Below, piece by piece: positions 9,314 to 18,157 of a stretch of DNA of 64,000 nt. The DNA comes from Bacteroidales bacterium M7 (lineage in GTDB: Bacteria; Bacteroidota; Bacteroidia; Bacteroidales; Muribaculaceae), in contig LUJR01000010.1 of assembly GCA_001689515.1 (NCBI GenBank), positions 5,411 to 69,410 of the forward strand. The letters run 5' to 3'. The translations under genes and the position numbers were made by a program. Each line of letters starts with the position of its first letter. The stretch's first letter is position 1. The notes beneath the pieces are model-generated. The model made no database searches. It had not been told where the DNA came from and worked only from the letters and a program-made list of their open reading frames with translations.

Positions 9314-10720
9314 ATGGGAGGTTTTTTTGGCATAGCCAAACGAAACGAATGTGTCAACGAACTGTTCTATGGCGTTGACTACAACAGCCATATGGGCACC
9401 AAACGTGCCGGTATAGCCACATGCCACGATGGAGTGTTTACTCGCTCGATCCACAACATCGAAAACTCGTATTTCCGCACCAAATTCGAGAAAGATCTTG
9501 CCGATTTCAGCGGCAAGGTAGGCATCGGAGTGATAAGCGACACCGATGCACAGCCCATCATAGTCAACTGCCACCTCGGCAAATTCGCCATAGTGACAGT
9601 GGCGCGTATCAACAATATACGCCAACTCGAGAAAGAGCTTCTCGCCAAGGGACACCACTTCTGCGAACACAGCTACGACATCATCAACCCCACAGAGATG
9701 ATCGCCGCCCTCATCAGCGAGGGCAACAGCTATGTCGAAGGCATAGAAAACGTGTATCGCCGTGTCAAAGGCAGCTGCTCGATGCTGCTGCTCACCCCCG
9801 ACGGCATCATTGCTGCCCGTGACCGGCTCGGCCGCACACCCATAGCCCTCGGCAAGAAGGATGATGCGATGGCGGCAACTTCCGAGACGTGCGCATTCCC
9901 CAATCTCGGCTTTGACCTCTGTTACAATCTCGGTCCGGGCGAAATAGTCAGCTTCAATGCCGACGGTTTCAAGCAACTCAAAGCACCCAGAGAGCAGATG
10001 CAGATATGCGCCTTCCTATGGACATATTACGGTTACCCGGCATGTGAGTACGAAAACCGCAACGTCGACGAGATGCGCTATGACTCAGGCATGATGATGA
10101 GCAAGGATGACCATACCGACATCGACTTCGTAAGCGCGGTGCCCGACTCGGGAATAGGCATGGCTCTCGGATATTCACAGGGCATGCACAAACCCTACCA
10201 GCGCGGCATCGTCAAGTACACACCCACATGGCCCCGCTCCTTCACCCCGTCCACTCAGGAGCGCCGTGAGCTTGTGGCAAAAATGAAGCTCATACCCAAC
10301 AAAGCACTTCTTAAAGACAAAAAGGTCATATTCTGCGATGACTCCATAGTGCGCGGCACCCAGCTCCGTGACAACGTCAAGGATCTATACGATGCCGGTA
10401 CCAAGGAGGTGCATGTGCGCATCAGCTGCCCGCCGCTCGTCTATGGATGCAAGTTTGTCAACTTCACCAACTCCAAGAGCGACATGGAGCTGATCACACG
10501 CCGCGTCATCAAGGAACTTGAAGGCGGCAAGGACGACATCGACCTCACACCCTACTGCACCCACGGCACTCCACAATACAATGCCATGGTTGAGAAAATC
10601 CGCGAGACACTCGGTGTCACCACACTTGACTTCAACCCAATAGACAACGTAGTAAAAGCTATCGGACTCCCCAAGTGCAAGATATGCACACACTGCTTCG
10701 ACGGCTCCAGCTACGAATAA
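9314..10720 (+). CDS. purF: PurF-like amidophosphoribosyltransferase lacking the N-terminal catalytic Cys
   Basis: 468 residues with the PurF layout: an N-terminal Ntn glutaminase-type domain (about 1-230) and a phosphoribosyltransferase domain (about 250-440). The PRPP loop VIFCDDSIVRGTQ is clear near residue 338. C-terminal cysteines (CKICTHC) resemble the Fe-S ligands of Bacillus-type PurF. The notable point is the start MGGFFG: normal PurF matures at Cys2 of MCGIFG, and that cysteine is the glutaminase nucleophile. Here it is Gly, and no alternative upstream start gives a cysteine. The protein could use ammonia, depend on another glutaminase, or have taken another role. It follows purL and precedes ychF by 32 bases, which supports a purine context. 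Symbol given by family, not by proven activity. Confidence 0.8.
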   Translation: MGGFFGIAKRNECVNELFYGVDYNSHMGTKRAGIATCHDGVFTRSIHNIENSYFRTKFEKDLADFSGKVGIGVISDTDAQPIIVNCHLGKFAIVTVARINNIRQLEKELLAKGHHFCEHSYDIINPTEMIAALISEGNSYVEGIENVYRRVKGSCSMLLLTPDGIIAARDRLGRTPIALGKKDDAMAATSETCAFPNLGFDLCYNLGPGEIVSFNADGFKQLKAPREQMQICAFLWTYYGYPACEYENRNVDEMRYDSGMMMSKDDHTDIDFVSAVPDSGIGMALGYSQGMHKPYQRGIVKYTPTWPRSFTPSTQERRELVAKMKLIPNKALLKDKKVIFCDDSIVRGTQLRDNVKDLYDAGTKEVHVRISCPPLVYGCKFVNFTNSKSDMELITRRVIKELEGGKDDIDLTPYCTHGTPQYNAMVEKIRETLGVTTLDFNPIDNVVKAIGLPKCKICTHCFDGSSYE

Positions 10721-10752
10721 ACATAACTGATTAACAATACCCAACAATACCC

Positions 10753-11856
10753 ATGGCATTACAATGCGGCATAGTCGGACTGCCCAATGTCGGCAAATCC
10801 ACCCTGTTCAACTGCCTGTCAAACGCTAAGGCACAAAGCGCGAACTTCCCTTTCTGTACCATCGAACCCAATGTAGGCGTAATCACCGTCCCCGATGACC
10901 GCCTGACACGGCTCGTGGAGATGTGCCAGCCCAAAAGCGTTGTCCCTGCAACCGTTGAAATCGTGGATATCGCCGGACTGGTCAAAGGCGCAAGCAAAGG
11001 CGAAGGTCTCGGTAACAAGTTTCTCGCCAACATCCGCGAGACAAATGCCATACTCCATGTGCTCCGCTGCTTCGATGATGACAACATCACCCACGTCGAC
11101 GGCTCGGTAGACCCTGTGCGCGACAAGGAAATCATCGATTACGAACTTCAGCTCAAAGACCTCGAGACCGTTGACAGCCGCATAGCCAAGACCTACAAAC
11201 AGGCTCAGACCGGCGGCGACAAGATAGCCAAGATGCAATACGAGGTGCTGTCACGTGTCAAGGAAGCTCTGGAAGCCGGCAAGGGCGCCCGCACCGTCAA
11301 AGGCGAGACCCCCGATGAGCAGAAATTCCTAAAAGAGCTGTTTCTGCTGACCTCCAAGCCTGTCATGTATGTCTGCAATGTGGATGACGCATCAGCAGCA
11401 ACAGGCAACAAATATGTCGATGCAGTGCGTGAAGCCGTCAAGGACGAGGACGCGCAGATACTCATCGTCGCAGCCCAGACCGAAAGCGAAATCGCCGAAC
11501 TCGACACATGGGAGGAACGCAAAGAGTTTCTCAATGAGATAGGACTTGAAGAGAGCGGCGTGTCACGCCTGATACGTGCCGCCTACAATCTCCTTGACCT
11601 CCAGACCTACTTCACCGCCGGACCCGACGAGGTACGTGCATGGACCTTCATGCGCGGCAGCAAAGCCCCGCAGTGTGCAGGCATCATCCACACCGACTTT
11701 GAAAAAGGCTTCATCCGCGCCGAAGTCATCAAGTATGACGACTACGTGAGCCTCGGAGGCGAGACAGCCGTTAAGGAAGCCGGCAAGATGGGCGTAGAGG
11801 GCAAGGAATATGTGGTGCAGGACGGTGACATCATGCACTTCCGCTTCAACGTGTAA
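10753..11856 (+). CDS. ychF: YchF/Ola1 family ribosome-associated ATPase
   Basis: 367 residues, the normal YchF length. The G1 motif GLPNVGKST lies at residues 8-16, G3 is DIAGLVKGAS, and the G4 position reads NVDD rather than NKxD, which fits the known ATP preference of YchF. A coiled middle region (about 130-200) and a C-terminal TGS domain (about 280-365, with FTAGPDEVRAW) complete the family layout. YchF binds ribosomes and affects translation and stress responses. It starts 32 bases after the purF-like gene. No terminator directly follows; the large inverted repeat from 11875 may serve that purpose. Confidence 0.95.
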   Translation: MALQCGIVGLPNVGKSTLFNCLSNAKAQSANFPFCTIEPNVGVITVPDDRLTRLVEMCQPKSVVPATVEIVDIAGLVKGASKGEGLGNKFLANIRETNAILHVLRCFDDDNITHVDGSVDPVRDKEIIDYELQLKDLETVDSRIAKTYKQAQTGGDKIAKMQYEVLSRVKEALEAGKGARTVKGETPDEQKFLKELFLLTSKPVMYVCNVDDASAATGNKYVDAVREAVKDEDAQILIVAAQTESEIAELDTWEERKEFLNEIGLEESGVSRLIRAAYNLLDLQTYFTAGPDEVRAWTFMRGSKAPQCAGIIHTDFEKGFIRAEVIKYDDYVSLGGETAVKEAGKMGVEGKEYVVQDGDIMHFRFNV

Positions 11857-11874
11857 GCACAACCACCATAAATA

Positions 11875-12258
11875 GTAGGGACGCGGCGCAATACTGTTGA
11901 ATTAAACAGTGATACGGGTAGATACGTCGGAGACGTATCAGTCGTGCGTAACCCCATGCACGGAGCGTCAGCGAACGTACATGGGGTTAGATGACACACT
12001 CTTATGAACAACCTCGGAGAGGTTGTGGCATCTCCTCGTTTCTGCACCGTAAATCTCATTTCTCTCATTAAATCAATGACTTACACACAATCATGCGTAC
12101 CACAACCTCTCCGAGGTTGATCCTACAGGAGCATCCTGTACCCCATGTACGTTCGCTGACGCTCCGTGCATGGGGTTACGCACGACTGCCACGTCTCCGA
12201 CGTGCCTCCTCTATTGGATTCATTGCTCATGCCTAATTCAACAGCATTGGGACGCGGC
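11875..12258. repeat. large nested inverted repeat element
   Basis: About 380 bp without a gene. The outer arms 11888-11904 and 12234-12249 are inverted with one mismatch. A 48-bp perfect pair, 11940-11987 with 12140-12187, lies inside, and a further 20-bp pair, 12009-12028 with 12100-12119 (CAACCTCGGAGAGGTTGTGG), lies inside that. Several arms contain their own small palindromes (for example ACGTCGGAGACGT). GGGACGCGGCG occurs in direct orientation at both edges (about 11878 and 12248). No transposase is present, so it resembles a non-autonomous palindromic element that could fold as a long cruciform. Confidence 0.75.
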
Positions 12259-12315
12259 GTGCAGCGTCATCAGAAGAACAAACTGAAAAGAACTTTACAA
12301 GCCGCATATACGTTA

Positions 12316-12355
12316 AAGAATCAGATAGACATCACATCTATCTGATTCTTTTTTT
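12316..12355 (+). terminator. strong intrinsic terminator
   Basis: A perfect 14-bp stem, 12316-12329 with 12337-12350, is followed by T runs. It lies after the inverted repeat element and 34 bases before the gene at 12389, so it ends transcription from ychF or from the element itself. Confidence 0.8.
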
Positions 12356-12388
12356 CATCATATATACTGAGCTTACCTGTTACTCTCT

Positions 12389-12865
12389 ATGTTCTTCACC
12401 AAGCATAGCGACAAAATCGCACGGATAACCATAGCACTGCTTCTGAGCGCAGCCGCCATATCACTTGTATCATGCAGCGACACCGAGGCATGGGACGACA
12501 TGCCCGACCGTGTTGCCACATTCGTCTCCACTTACTTTCCCGCTCAGGAAGTGGACTCCTACGGCAACCATGGCAACATCCAGACCGTCTATCTCCACAA
12601 CGGTCCGACTCTCTATTTCAACGAACAGAGCCAGTGGATAAAACTTGACGGCAACGGTGTGCCCCTTCCGTCAATACTCGCCACCGATCTCCTGCCCTCT
12701 CCTTTTCTGAATTATCTGCAAGGCCTTGGAGCATTGGACGACATCATCATCATGCAGTATAACTACCCAGTGTACACAGTAACACTATCTGACAGCACTA
12801 TCGCCTTTGACGAGCAAAGCGGCGAAATCAAATACGTCACTACCAACGAGCCTCCCATCCAGTAA
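12389..12865 (+). CDS. putative lipoprotein with PepSY-like domains
   Basis: 158 residues. The N-terminus is a lipoprotein signal, with a hydrophobic segment followed by the lipobox SLVSC and the cysteine at about residue 29. The mature part has two short repeats of the pattern 'xxTVxLxxGxxxxFNEQSQWIKLDG' and 'YTVTLSDSTIAFDEQSGEIKY', typical of the PepSY-like (DUF2874) periplasmic proteins of Bacteroidota. These are small folded domains, sometimes inhibitory, of unknown partner. The gene stands alone between a terminator (12316) and a bidirectional terminator (12898). The family assignment is by pattern and is moderate; the lipoprotein call is firm. Confidence 0.7.
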   Translation: MFFTKHSDKIARITIALLLSAAAISLVSCSDTEAWDDMPDRVATFVSTYFPAQEVDSYGNHGNIQTVYLHNGPTLYFNEQSQWIKLDGNGVPLPSILATDLLPSPFLNYLQGLGALDDIIIMQYNYPVYTVTLSDSTIAFDEQSGEIKYVTTNEPPIQ

Positions 12866-12897
12866 GCCCACCCCTCCGCTATACACTAAATAATAAA

Positions 12898-12932
12898 AGC
12901 GTCACGCCCCTTTCATTAGGCAGCGTGACGCT
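12898..12932. terminator. bidirectional terminator
   Basis: A 10-bp stem, 12898-12907 with 12923-12932 (AGCGTCACGC and its complement), has T-rich sequence on the outer side of both strands. It separates the convergent genes 12389 (+) and 12967 (-). Confidence 0.75.
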
Positions 12933-12966
12933 CTTTGGTTTATGGAATCCTCCTTATCAGGGGATG

Positions 12967-15900
12967 TTATCTAACGAAAATCTTCTGACCGGCGACTATG
13001 TAGAAGCCCGGTGTGAGATTGATAGTGGTGGTGCCGGCTGTTACCGAGGCATGCTTGACCACTGCACCAGTCGCATTGGCAAAGTCAAGGTCAAGATTGC
13101 CATCAGATGTCACAGTCACGCAACCATCACCTACCGTCAGACGGAATGCCGTGCCATCCTCAGCCGTCATGTCATCCACACCGAGACCCACATCCGACTT
13201 CACAGTCAGCTTACTAGCCTTCTCGTCATATGTGATGAGAACTTTACCAGCCGGAGCATTTATAGTCCACTCCCACGAAAGTCCATTGTTCCAGGCTGGC
13301 AATGTAACCTCGTCACCGTCTGCACCAAGCGTAAACGTCTGATAGCCGTCAAACGCCAACAAGCCATGGTAACCACTGGTATATTTGCCATTGAGTGATT
13401 TGATAACCATCATTTTCAGTCCGGTTTCGGGCACATTTACCTCACCCTTGCACAGACCGTCTGCCGATTTGGCAAGAACAGGCAACTTATCCATAGTCTC
13501 AATGGTCGGCCATACGAAATTGTCATCCGAATAGAAATTGTTATCGTAGGTCATCAAGAAGAAACCGTCGGTCTTATGAGCCGATGAGAACACTTTGATT
13601 TTCTTGGTATCCTCGTTGATAAGCATTGATATGCGAGAAACAACTTCACCCTCAGGGAGAGATATGCTCCACTTGGCGGTATTGTCAGCAGCAGCCTTAC
13701 GGGCGGCACTGCGTGCACGCACCGGAGTGGCAACCTTTACAAAATCACCTTCCCACACGCCGTCATCACCAAATCTGATTTCGGCAGACCCGCCGGTAGC
13801 AGGCACGATAAGTTCACCATCGGGTGAAGCAAAGTTAAACTCTGCTTTGCCACCTTCTGCCACATTGATCTGAGCGTTAAGAGTAACGGCATTAAGTACT
13901 TCATCTGATTCAGAAGCTATGAGTTCATCCAGACTGGTATTGTCCGACACGCTTTCGTAGACAGATGCTTTGTTATCGTTAGCAACCTCAGCTGTCATCT
14001 CCATATGGTTAAGGTCAACCTTCACCTTAAGCGTTCCGTTTCCTTTGACTGAAGGCATGAAGAATGAAGATCCATGGAATCTCAGTCCGCCTGAAGCAAT
14101 CCCGTTTTTAGCTACAAGCTCATTCGCACCTTCATTAATCACATAACCGATGCCGTTATAATGCATCGTTGACGCAAAGCCTATGGTCAGCACCTGATTT
14201 TCAGGGTTATTAATGGAGAAATACATGTATGGATTGTGTGCATCAACAAATGCGACATCACCCTCATAGACCATGCTTCCAGAAGCGGTCTCTGTCAGAA
14301 CAGACCTTTTAATTTCAGCGACATTATTACTCCTCACATATCCATATACTTTGTCAAGATTACGCGCATCCATGATCATGTTGCCTGATACGAAAAGACG
14401 ACCTCCAGCCCACTCGTCAGCTTTGACTCTGAAAACTGACGTAGGTGCGAAGAAATCAGCCACACCTTCCTCGAAAGTCAGTGATATCGGCTCCATCTGT
14501 GACCATTTTGTCATATCTTTTGCAATCGCAATAGACGGAGCTGTACAAAAATCCAGTTTGTCCTTAGGTATGTCAACAAAGCCGGCACAATCCTTTACAG
14601 CATATTTGCGGAAGTCTGCACGGTCAGCATATGAAGGCAGCTTGCCGTCAGTCAACGTTCCGAAAAGATAGTACACCGAGCCACTACGTTCAAGATACAT
14701 CTTATGCGTGTTCATATCTATCATAAGATTATATTCCTGGTAGCTTATGCCTTCGGGATTCTGCACAGTGATATGATTAGGTGTCTTTGCGGTCACGCCC
14801 TCCTGCACTGTAAATGTCGCTTCAGCAACTCCGAGGTCATCAAATTTCCATGAAAATCCGTCAGGCAATGTAAGGGCATATGAGCCTTCTGCCTCAGCTT
14901 CGTCACGTGAGATAGGCAGCTTATAGGTATACAGCTTGATAACCTGAGGATCATCCCCTGTTACCCTAAATGTCATCTCATATACGCCGTCAGTGCCTGC
15001 AACCTCTGTGCCACCGTCTGTGTAAAGACCCTGAACACCCTTGGGGTCTGCATTGTCATAAGCATACTCTCCCGCGGCTTCAATAGGCATATCCGAGAAT
15101 GTCACACGCTCCGCAGATGGTTCCACATACATATACATCATGCCACCGGGCCACTCAGAGAACTGGAAAGCGCCCTTGCCTCCGATGATAAGCCTCTGTG
15201 TCTGCTCACCGTTGACTGTACCAAATTCCATCGGCATGTCGTCATACTGACTGCCAAGCGAATTGCTCTCCCAGTCGCCAAGAGATGTGTAAAAGCGGAA
15301 TATTGCATCAGCTGCCGAAATCTCGTAATTGCCGTAGTAGCCGCCATTGACAGTTTTCTTAAGAGTCATAGAGCCGTCGGCTATGTTCCATCCCTGGGGA
15401 GCACCTATAAGGTATATCTCAGTCGCTGCCTTTTCGCCTTCAAACTTCACTACAGGTTTAGTACCAGGTGTAACCGTCACAGTATATGTGCGGCTACCGC
15501 GCATTGCGGGTACAATCCAATATGCGCCATCAGCCTGACTTGCCACGACAGCCGAGCTGTAATACAATCCCGTCACATCATTGAAACTCATTGCGCGGTC
15601 AGCCGCGGGGCATATAACGCTGTTGGCGTCCTGAGAGCCGGACAGGGCAGATATGAAATTAATTTTGTCACCTTGCGATACTCTCAATGTACCTGTATAA
15701 TTACCTTCGCCATCAGGTCGTAATACATCAAACTTGTCAACGACTTGCTGCGAAGCACCTTGCCACGGAGTAAAGCTGTCAGATGCGCGATGCACGTACA
15801 TGACATCTTCCACTGATGCCGCTGAGCTGTTCTCGCTAAGCTGTATGACCGACTGGTAGGGAATTGTGACGACACCGCCTTTCCAGTCTGATTTGCTATA

Positions 15901-16626
15901 GCCACGCGCCTTGGTAGCCTGTGTGTTAAAGGTAACCTCGTTGTATCCATCGGACAATTCGCCGGCAGAAGCATTGTTCCACCATTCGCCGCGATTGAAA
16001 TCATAATAGTTAAACGACAGCTTGCCTGCCGGTACATACTCCTCGTATCCAATGGCAGAGATATAATCGGCAGCATTGTCAAGAGTCGGATCAGGCATTC
16101 CTTCAGGAACTACCACGCAATCAATCGTAGGTACAAGGAATATCTTGCCGACATTAAGGTTGGCTATCACCTTATATTGTTTCATATATGATGATCCCGT
16201 CTCCAATCGCCATGTTCCAGGCTCTACATATGGCGAGCAGAAGTCCTCCATCTTGACTGTGGAGGTGGAGTAGAGTCCGCTTTTCCCGACAGGCTCCATC
16301 ATCAATCCGTCAGCAAACGGAGCAATGACGTATTGCTTGTAGACAGAATAATCATTCTCGTCCTTGGCTACAGGAAGATCAGAAAGGAGACGAAACCATG
16401 CCGATGATGAAAACGAGAAGGTACCCTCATAGACATTGCTGCCAGGAGATGTCTCGTAGAGTTTGCGGTCGGCGAAAAACTCAGCATTGTCAGTACATGG
16501 TCTTTCCCACCAGTTGTCATGACCGATAATGTAGATACAGTCGGCTTCGGCTCGAGCCGAGAAGGCGATACCGGTCAGCAAAGTGACGCAAGCCGCCCAT
16601 CGCAGTAACAGATGTCTCATACGCAA
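12967..16626 (-). CDS. very large secreted multi-domain beta protein with C-terminal sorting-like tail
   Basis: 1219 residues. Residues 1-26 form a signal peptide ending FSARA. The rest is a series of beta-rich modules of about 100-150 residues that each end in a strand of the form 'xxIDMNTHKMYLE' (also KVDLNHMEMTAEV, LINEDTKKIKVFSS and YDEKASKLTVKSD). This resembles the carbohydrate-binding modules of SusE/SusF-type proteins, but the lipobox of SusE/F is absent. The final residues (TPGFYIVAGQKIFVR) match the tail of other Bacteroidales cell-surface proteins, probably a type IX secretion or anchoring signal. The function is unknown; binding of extracellular glycans is the best guess. A promoter with an eight-base C/G run in its spacer lies at 16685-16717. 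Confidence 0.65.
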   Translation of the reverse strand: MRMRHLLLRWAACVTLLTGIAFSARAEADCIYIIGHDNWWERPCTDNAEFFADRKLYETSPGSNVYEGTFSFSSSAWFRLLSDLPVAKDENDYSVYKQYVIAPFADGLMMEPVGKSGLYSTSTVKMEDFCSPYVEPGTWRLETGSSYMKQYKVIANLNVGKIFLVPTIDCVVVPEGMPDPTLDNAADYISAIGYEEYVPAGKLSFNYYDFNRGEWWNNASAGELSDGYNEVTFNTQATKARGYSKSDWKGGVVTIPYQSVIQLSENSSAASVEDVMYVHRASDSFTPWQGASQQVVDKFDVLRPDGEGNYTGTLRVSQGDKINFISALSGSQDANSVICPAADRAMSFNDVTGLYYSSAVVASQADGAYWIVPAMRGSRTYTVTVTPGTKPVVKFEGEKAATEIYLIGAPQGWNIADGSMTLKKTVNGGYYGNYEISAADAIFRFYTSLGDWESNSLGSQYDDMPMEFGTVNGEQTQRLIIGGKGAFQFSEWPGGMMYMYVEPSAERVTFSDMPIEAAGEYAYDNADPKGVQGLYTDGGTEVAGTDGVYEMTFRVTGDDPQVIKLYTYKLPISRDEAEAEGSYALTLPDGFSWKFDDLGVAEATFTVQEGVTAKTPNHITVQNPEGISYQEYNLMIDMNTHKMYLERSGSVYYLFGTLTDGKLPSYADRADFRKYAVKDCAGFVDIPKDKLDFCTAPSIAIAKDMTKWSQMEPISLTFEEGVADFFAPTSVFRVKADEWAGGRLFVSGNMIMDARNLDKVYGYVRSNNVAEIKRSVLTETASGSMVYEGDVAFVDAHNPYMYFSINNPENQVLTIGFASTMHYNGIGYVINEGANELVAKNGIASGGLRFHGSSFFMPSVKGNGTLKVKVDLNHMEMTAEVANDNKASVYESVSDNTSLDELIASESDEVLNAVTLNAQINVAEGGKAEFNFASPDGELIVPATGGSAEIRFGDDGVWEGDFVKVATPVRARSAARKAAADNTAKWSISLPEGEVVSRISMLINEDTKKIKVFSSAHKTDGFFLMTYDNNFYSDDNFVWPTIETMDKLPVLAKSADGLCKGEVNVPETGLKMMVIKSLNGKYTSGYHGLLAFDGYQTFTLGADGDEVTLPAWNNGLSWEWTINAPAGKVLITYDEKASKLTVKSDVGLGVDDMTAEDGTAFRLTVGDGCVTVTSDGNLDLDFANATGAVVKHASVTAGTTTINLTPGFYIVAGQKIFVR

Positions 16627-16684
16627 GAAATATTTAATTGGTTAGATGTGTAAAATAATTTTCAAAGTCATTAAACCTATTTCA

Positions 16685-16717
16685 CAAAAATAAGTATTTT
16701 ACCCCCCCCTCTAACAA
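16685..16717 (-). promoter_or_regulatory. promoter with homopolymer spacer upstream of the 1219-residue protein
   Basis: On the minus strand TATTTTTG (16685-16692) is an exact TAnnTTTG element, 59 bases before the start. A TTG suited to the -33 element lies at 16715-16717. Between them is a run of eight G on the minus strand (16702-16709 as C on the plus strand), so slippage would alter the 22-base spacer. Confidence 0.5.
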
Positions 16718-16746
16718 GTTAAATAAGGTTAAAAAACCGTCAGCTT

Positions 16747-17022
16747 TGTAGGGTCTCTGTACAATGCTGTAACGCTCGCGGTGTTAGCCGCGAGGGGTGT
16801 AGTAGCCACATGCAAGCAAATCGTCAGACTTGCGCAGCTTGTGGAAAACGGATGTAATGGAAATCCGGCGGTGTAACTGCCGGGGCAATCGCATGCATCA
16901 GCCCCGGCAGCTAACGCCGCCGGCATATGATGGAGCATTTTGGACCACAAGCTTCACAAGTCTGGCGACTTGCTTGCATGTGGCTACTGCTACCGCCGCG
17001 GCTATGCCGCGCCTTTACAAGC
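16747..17022. repeat. second nested inverted repeat element
   Basis: About 275 bp without a gene. Arms 16799-16844 and 16945-16993 are imperfect inverted copies sharing GTAGCCACATGCAAGCAA. Inside, 16865-16885 and 16901-16923 form a GC-rich hairpin with an ATCGCATGCAT loop region. The outer flanks (TCGCGG...CCGCGA near 16776 and CCGCGGC...GCCGCG near 16995) are further palindromes. It differs in sequence from the element at 11875 but has the same nested architecture. Confidence 0.65.
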
Positions 17023-17109
17023 GAAATAATCTTAAACGGCTTGTATGACCATGGGCTAATATGTTGACCTCCGCTGGAGGTCTTGAATACATGAGAGCCT
17101 CCAATCCTG

Positions 17110-18147
17110 TCAGCGCAGCGATGAGAGCGGGACTCGCGAAAAGCGGAAAGTCGTCTCGTAGAGAGGGAAGGCGACTTCGAGCAACGCGCCCTCTTGCTGG
17201 ATGGTGGCATTTGCTTCCTCGCTGACAGGCTGCATCAAAGCATCATACCACACCAAGTCGAAATGCCTACGGAAGATGGTGGGCGACAGCCGCCCCTTAA
17301 GCATACCTTCACGCCATCGGTTTCGGGCAGTCTTGGCTCCGCCGATATATATGATGTCATATCCGCCATCGTCATTGCGGAGAGTGGCGAGAGTATAGTT
17401 CCCTCCTACGATTCCTTTGGCAGGGTTATTGTTGCGGTCAAAATACTTCCATATACCCTCGACTGCGTCAACGCCTCTGCGGTCGACGAGATAACGAACT
17501 ATCGAGTCATACGTCCACCCGGTAGCCAACTGCCGTGACGGCTCTGCTTCATATTCATCCATCACCATGACTGGCTGCCAGCAGCCATGGCTCACGACAT
17601 ACCAATCAGACCCACCACCACGTCCACCTTCAATGTCAAAGGTCAACACATGCGACAGAGCGTTTTTCCCGACATACACATGCGCCACGCTGTCACCGCG
17701 CAGCTCTACCGACATAGTGTTGGCACCTCCAGCCATAGCTATCCCTGACGAAACAGATGATTTGCATATCTCCTTCAGCATGCCATCCGCGTATATCCTT
17801 GAAGCAGAGACATCCACGGTGTACTCATCACTGACATTACCGAAATCTGTGTTACGCCCTCTCATGGTCACTTCATAACGGTTATCTCCGCCCCATGAGA
17901 TGCCCCACCAGCATGCCGATTCGCCATGGCGCTCACGGTCAGTCACCAAATGACCTCTTGCCTCCATGACCACATATCGCGCGCCCACTGGCATGGATAA
18001 GACCTTTACCATGCTGTCACATACCTCTGACAGAGTGTGATAACGGCGAGAAGGCAATGCAGCAGATGCATCAGAGACTGAAAAAATCAGCCATAACCCT
18101 ATCCACACGATACCATGACCCGGATACAAGCATTTACACGGTCTCAT
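17110..18147 (-). CDS. secreted protein of unknown function
   Basis: 345 residues. The N-terminus has a hydrophobic segment (about 12-30, ending SDASA) that fits a signal peptide. The mature protein has no motif I can name. Around residues 215-260 it reads 'YLVDRRGVDAVEGIWKYF' followed by 'KGIVGGNYTLATLRND', which looks like a folded periplasmic or surface domain shared among Bacteroidales, but I cannot assign a function. It starts 10 bases after the metallophosphoesterase gene ends, so it is the last gene of a three-gene minus-strand operon (20009 to 17110). The inverted repeat element at 16747 lies downstream and may end the transcript. Confidence 0.6.
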   Translation of the reverse strand: MRPCKCLYPGHGIVWIGLWLIFSVSDASAALPSRRYHTLSEVCDSMVKVLSMPVGARYVVMEARGHLVTDRERHGESACWWGISWGGDNRYEVTMRGRNTDFGNVSDEYTVDVSASRIYADGMLKEICKSSVSSGIAMAGGANTMSVELRGDSVAHVYVGKNALSHVLTFDIEGGRGGGSDWYVVSHGCWQPVMVMDEYEAEPSRQLATGWTYDSIVRYLVDRRGVDAVEGIWKYFDRNNNPAKGIVGGNYTLATLRNDDGGYDIIYIGGAKTARNRWREGMLKGRLSPTIFRRHFDLVWYDALMQPVSEEANATIQQEGALLEVAFPLYETTFRFSRVPLSSLR

Positions 18148-18157
18148 AGGAGCAATC

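Noticed and set aside
9278..9976. 232-codon minus-strand frame
   Set aside because: Antisense to the purF-like gene.
12925..13398. 157-codon plus-strand frame
   Set aside because: It is antisense to the 3' end of the large secreted protein gene and has no family resemblance.
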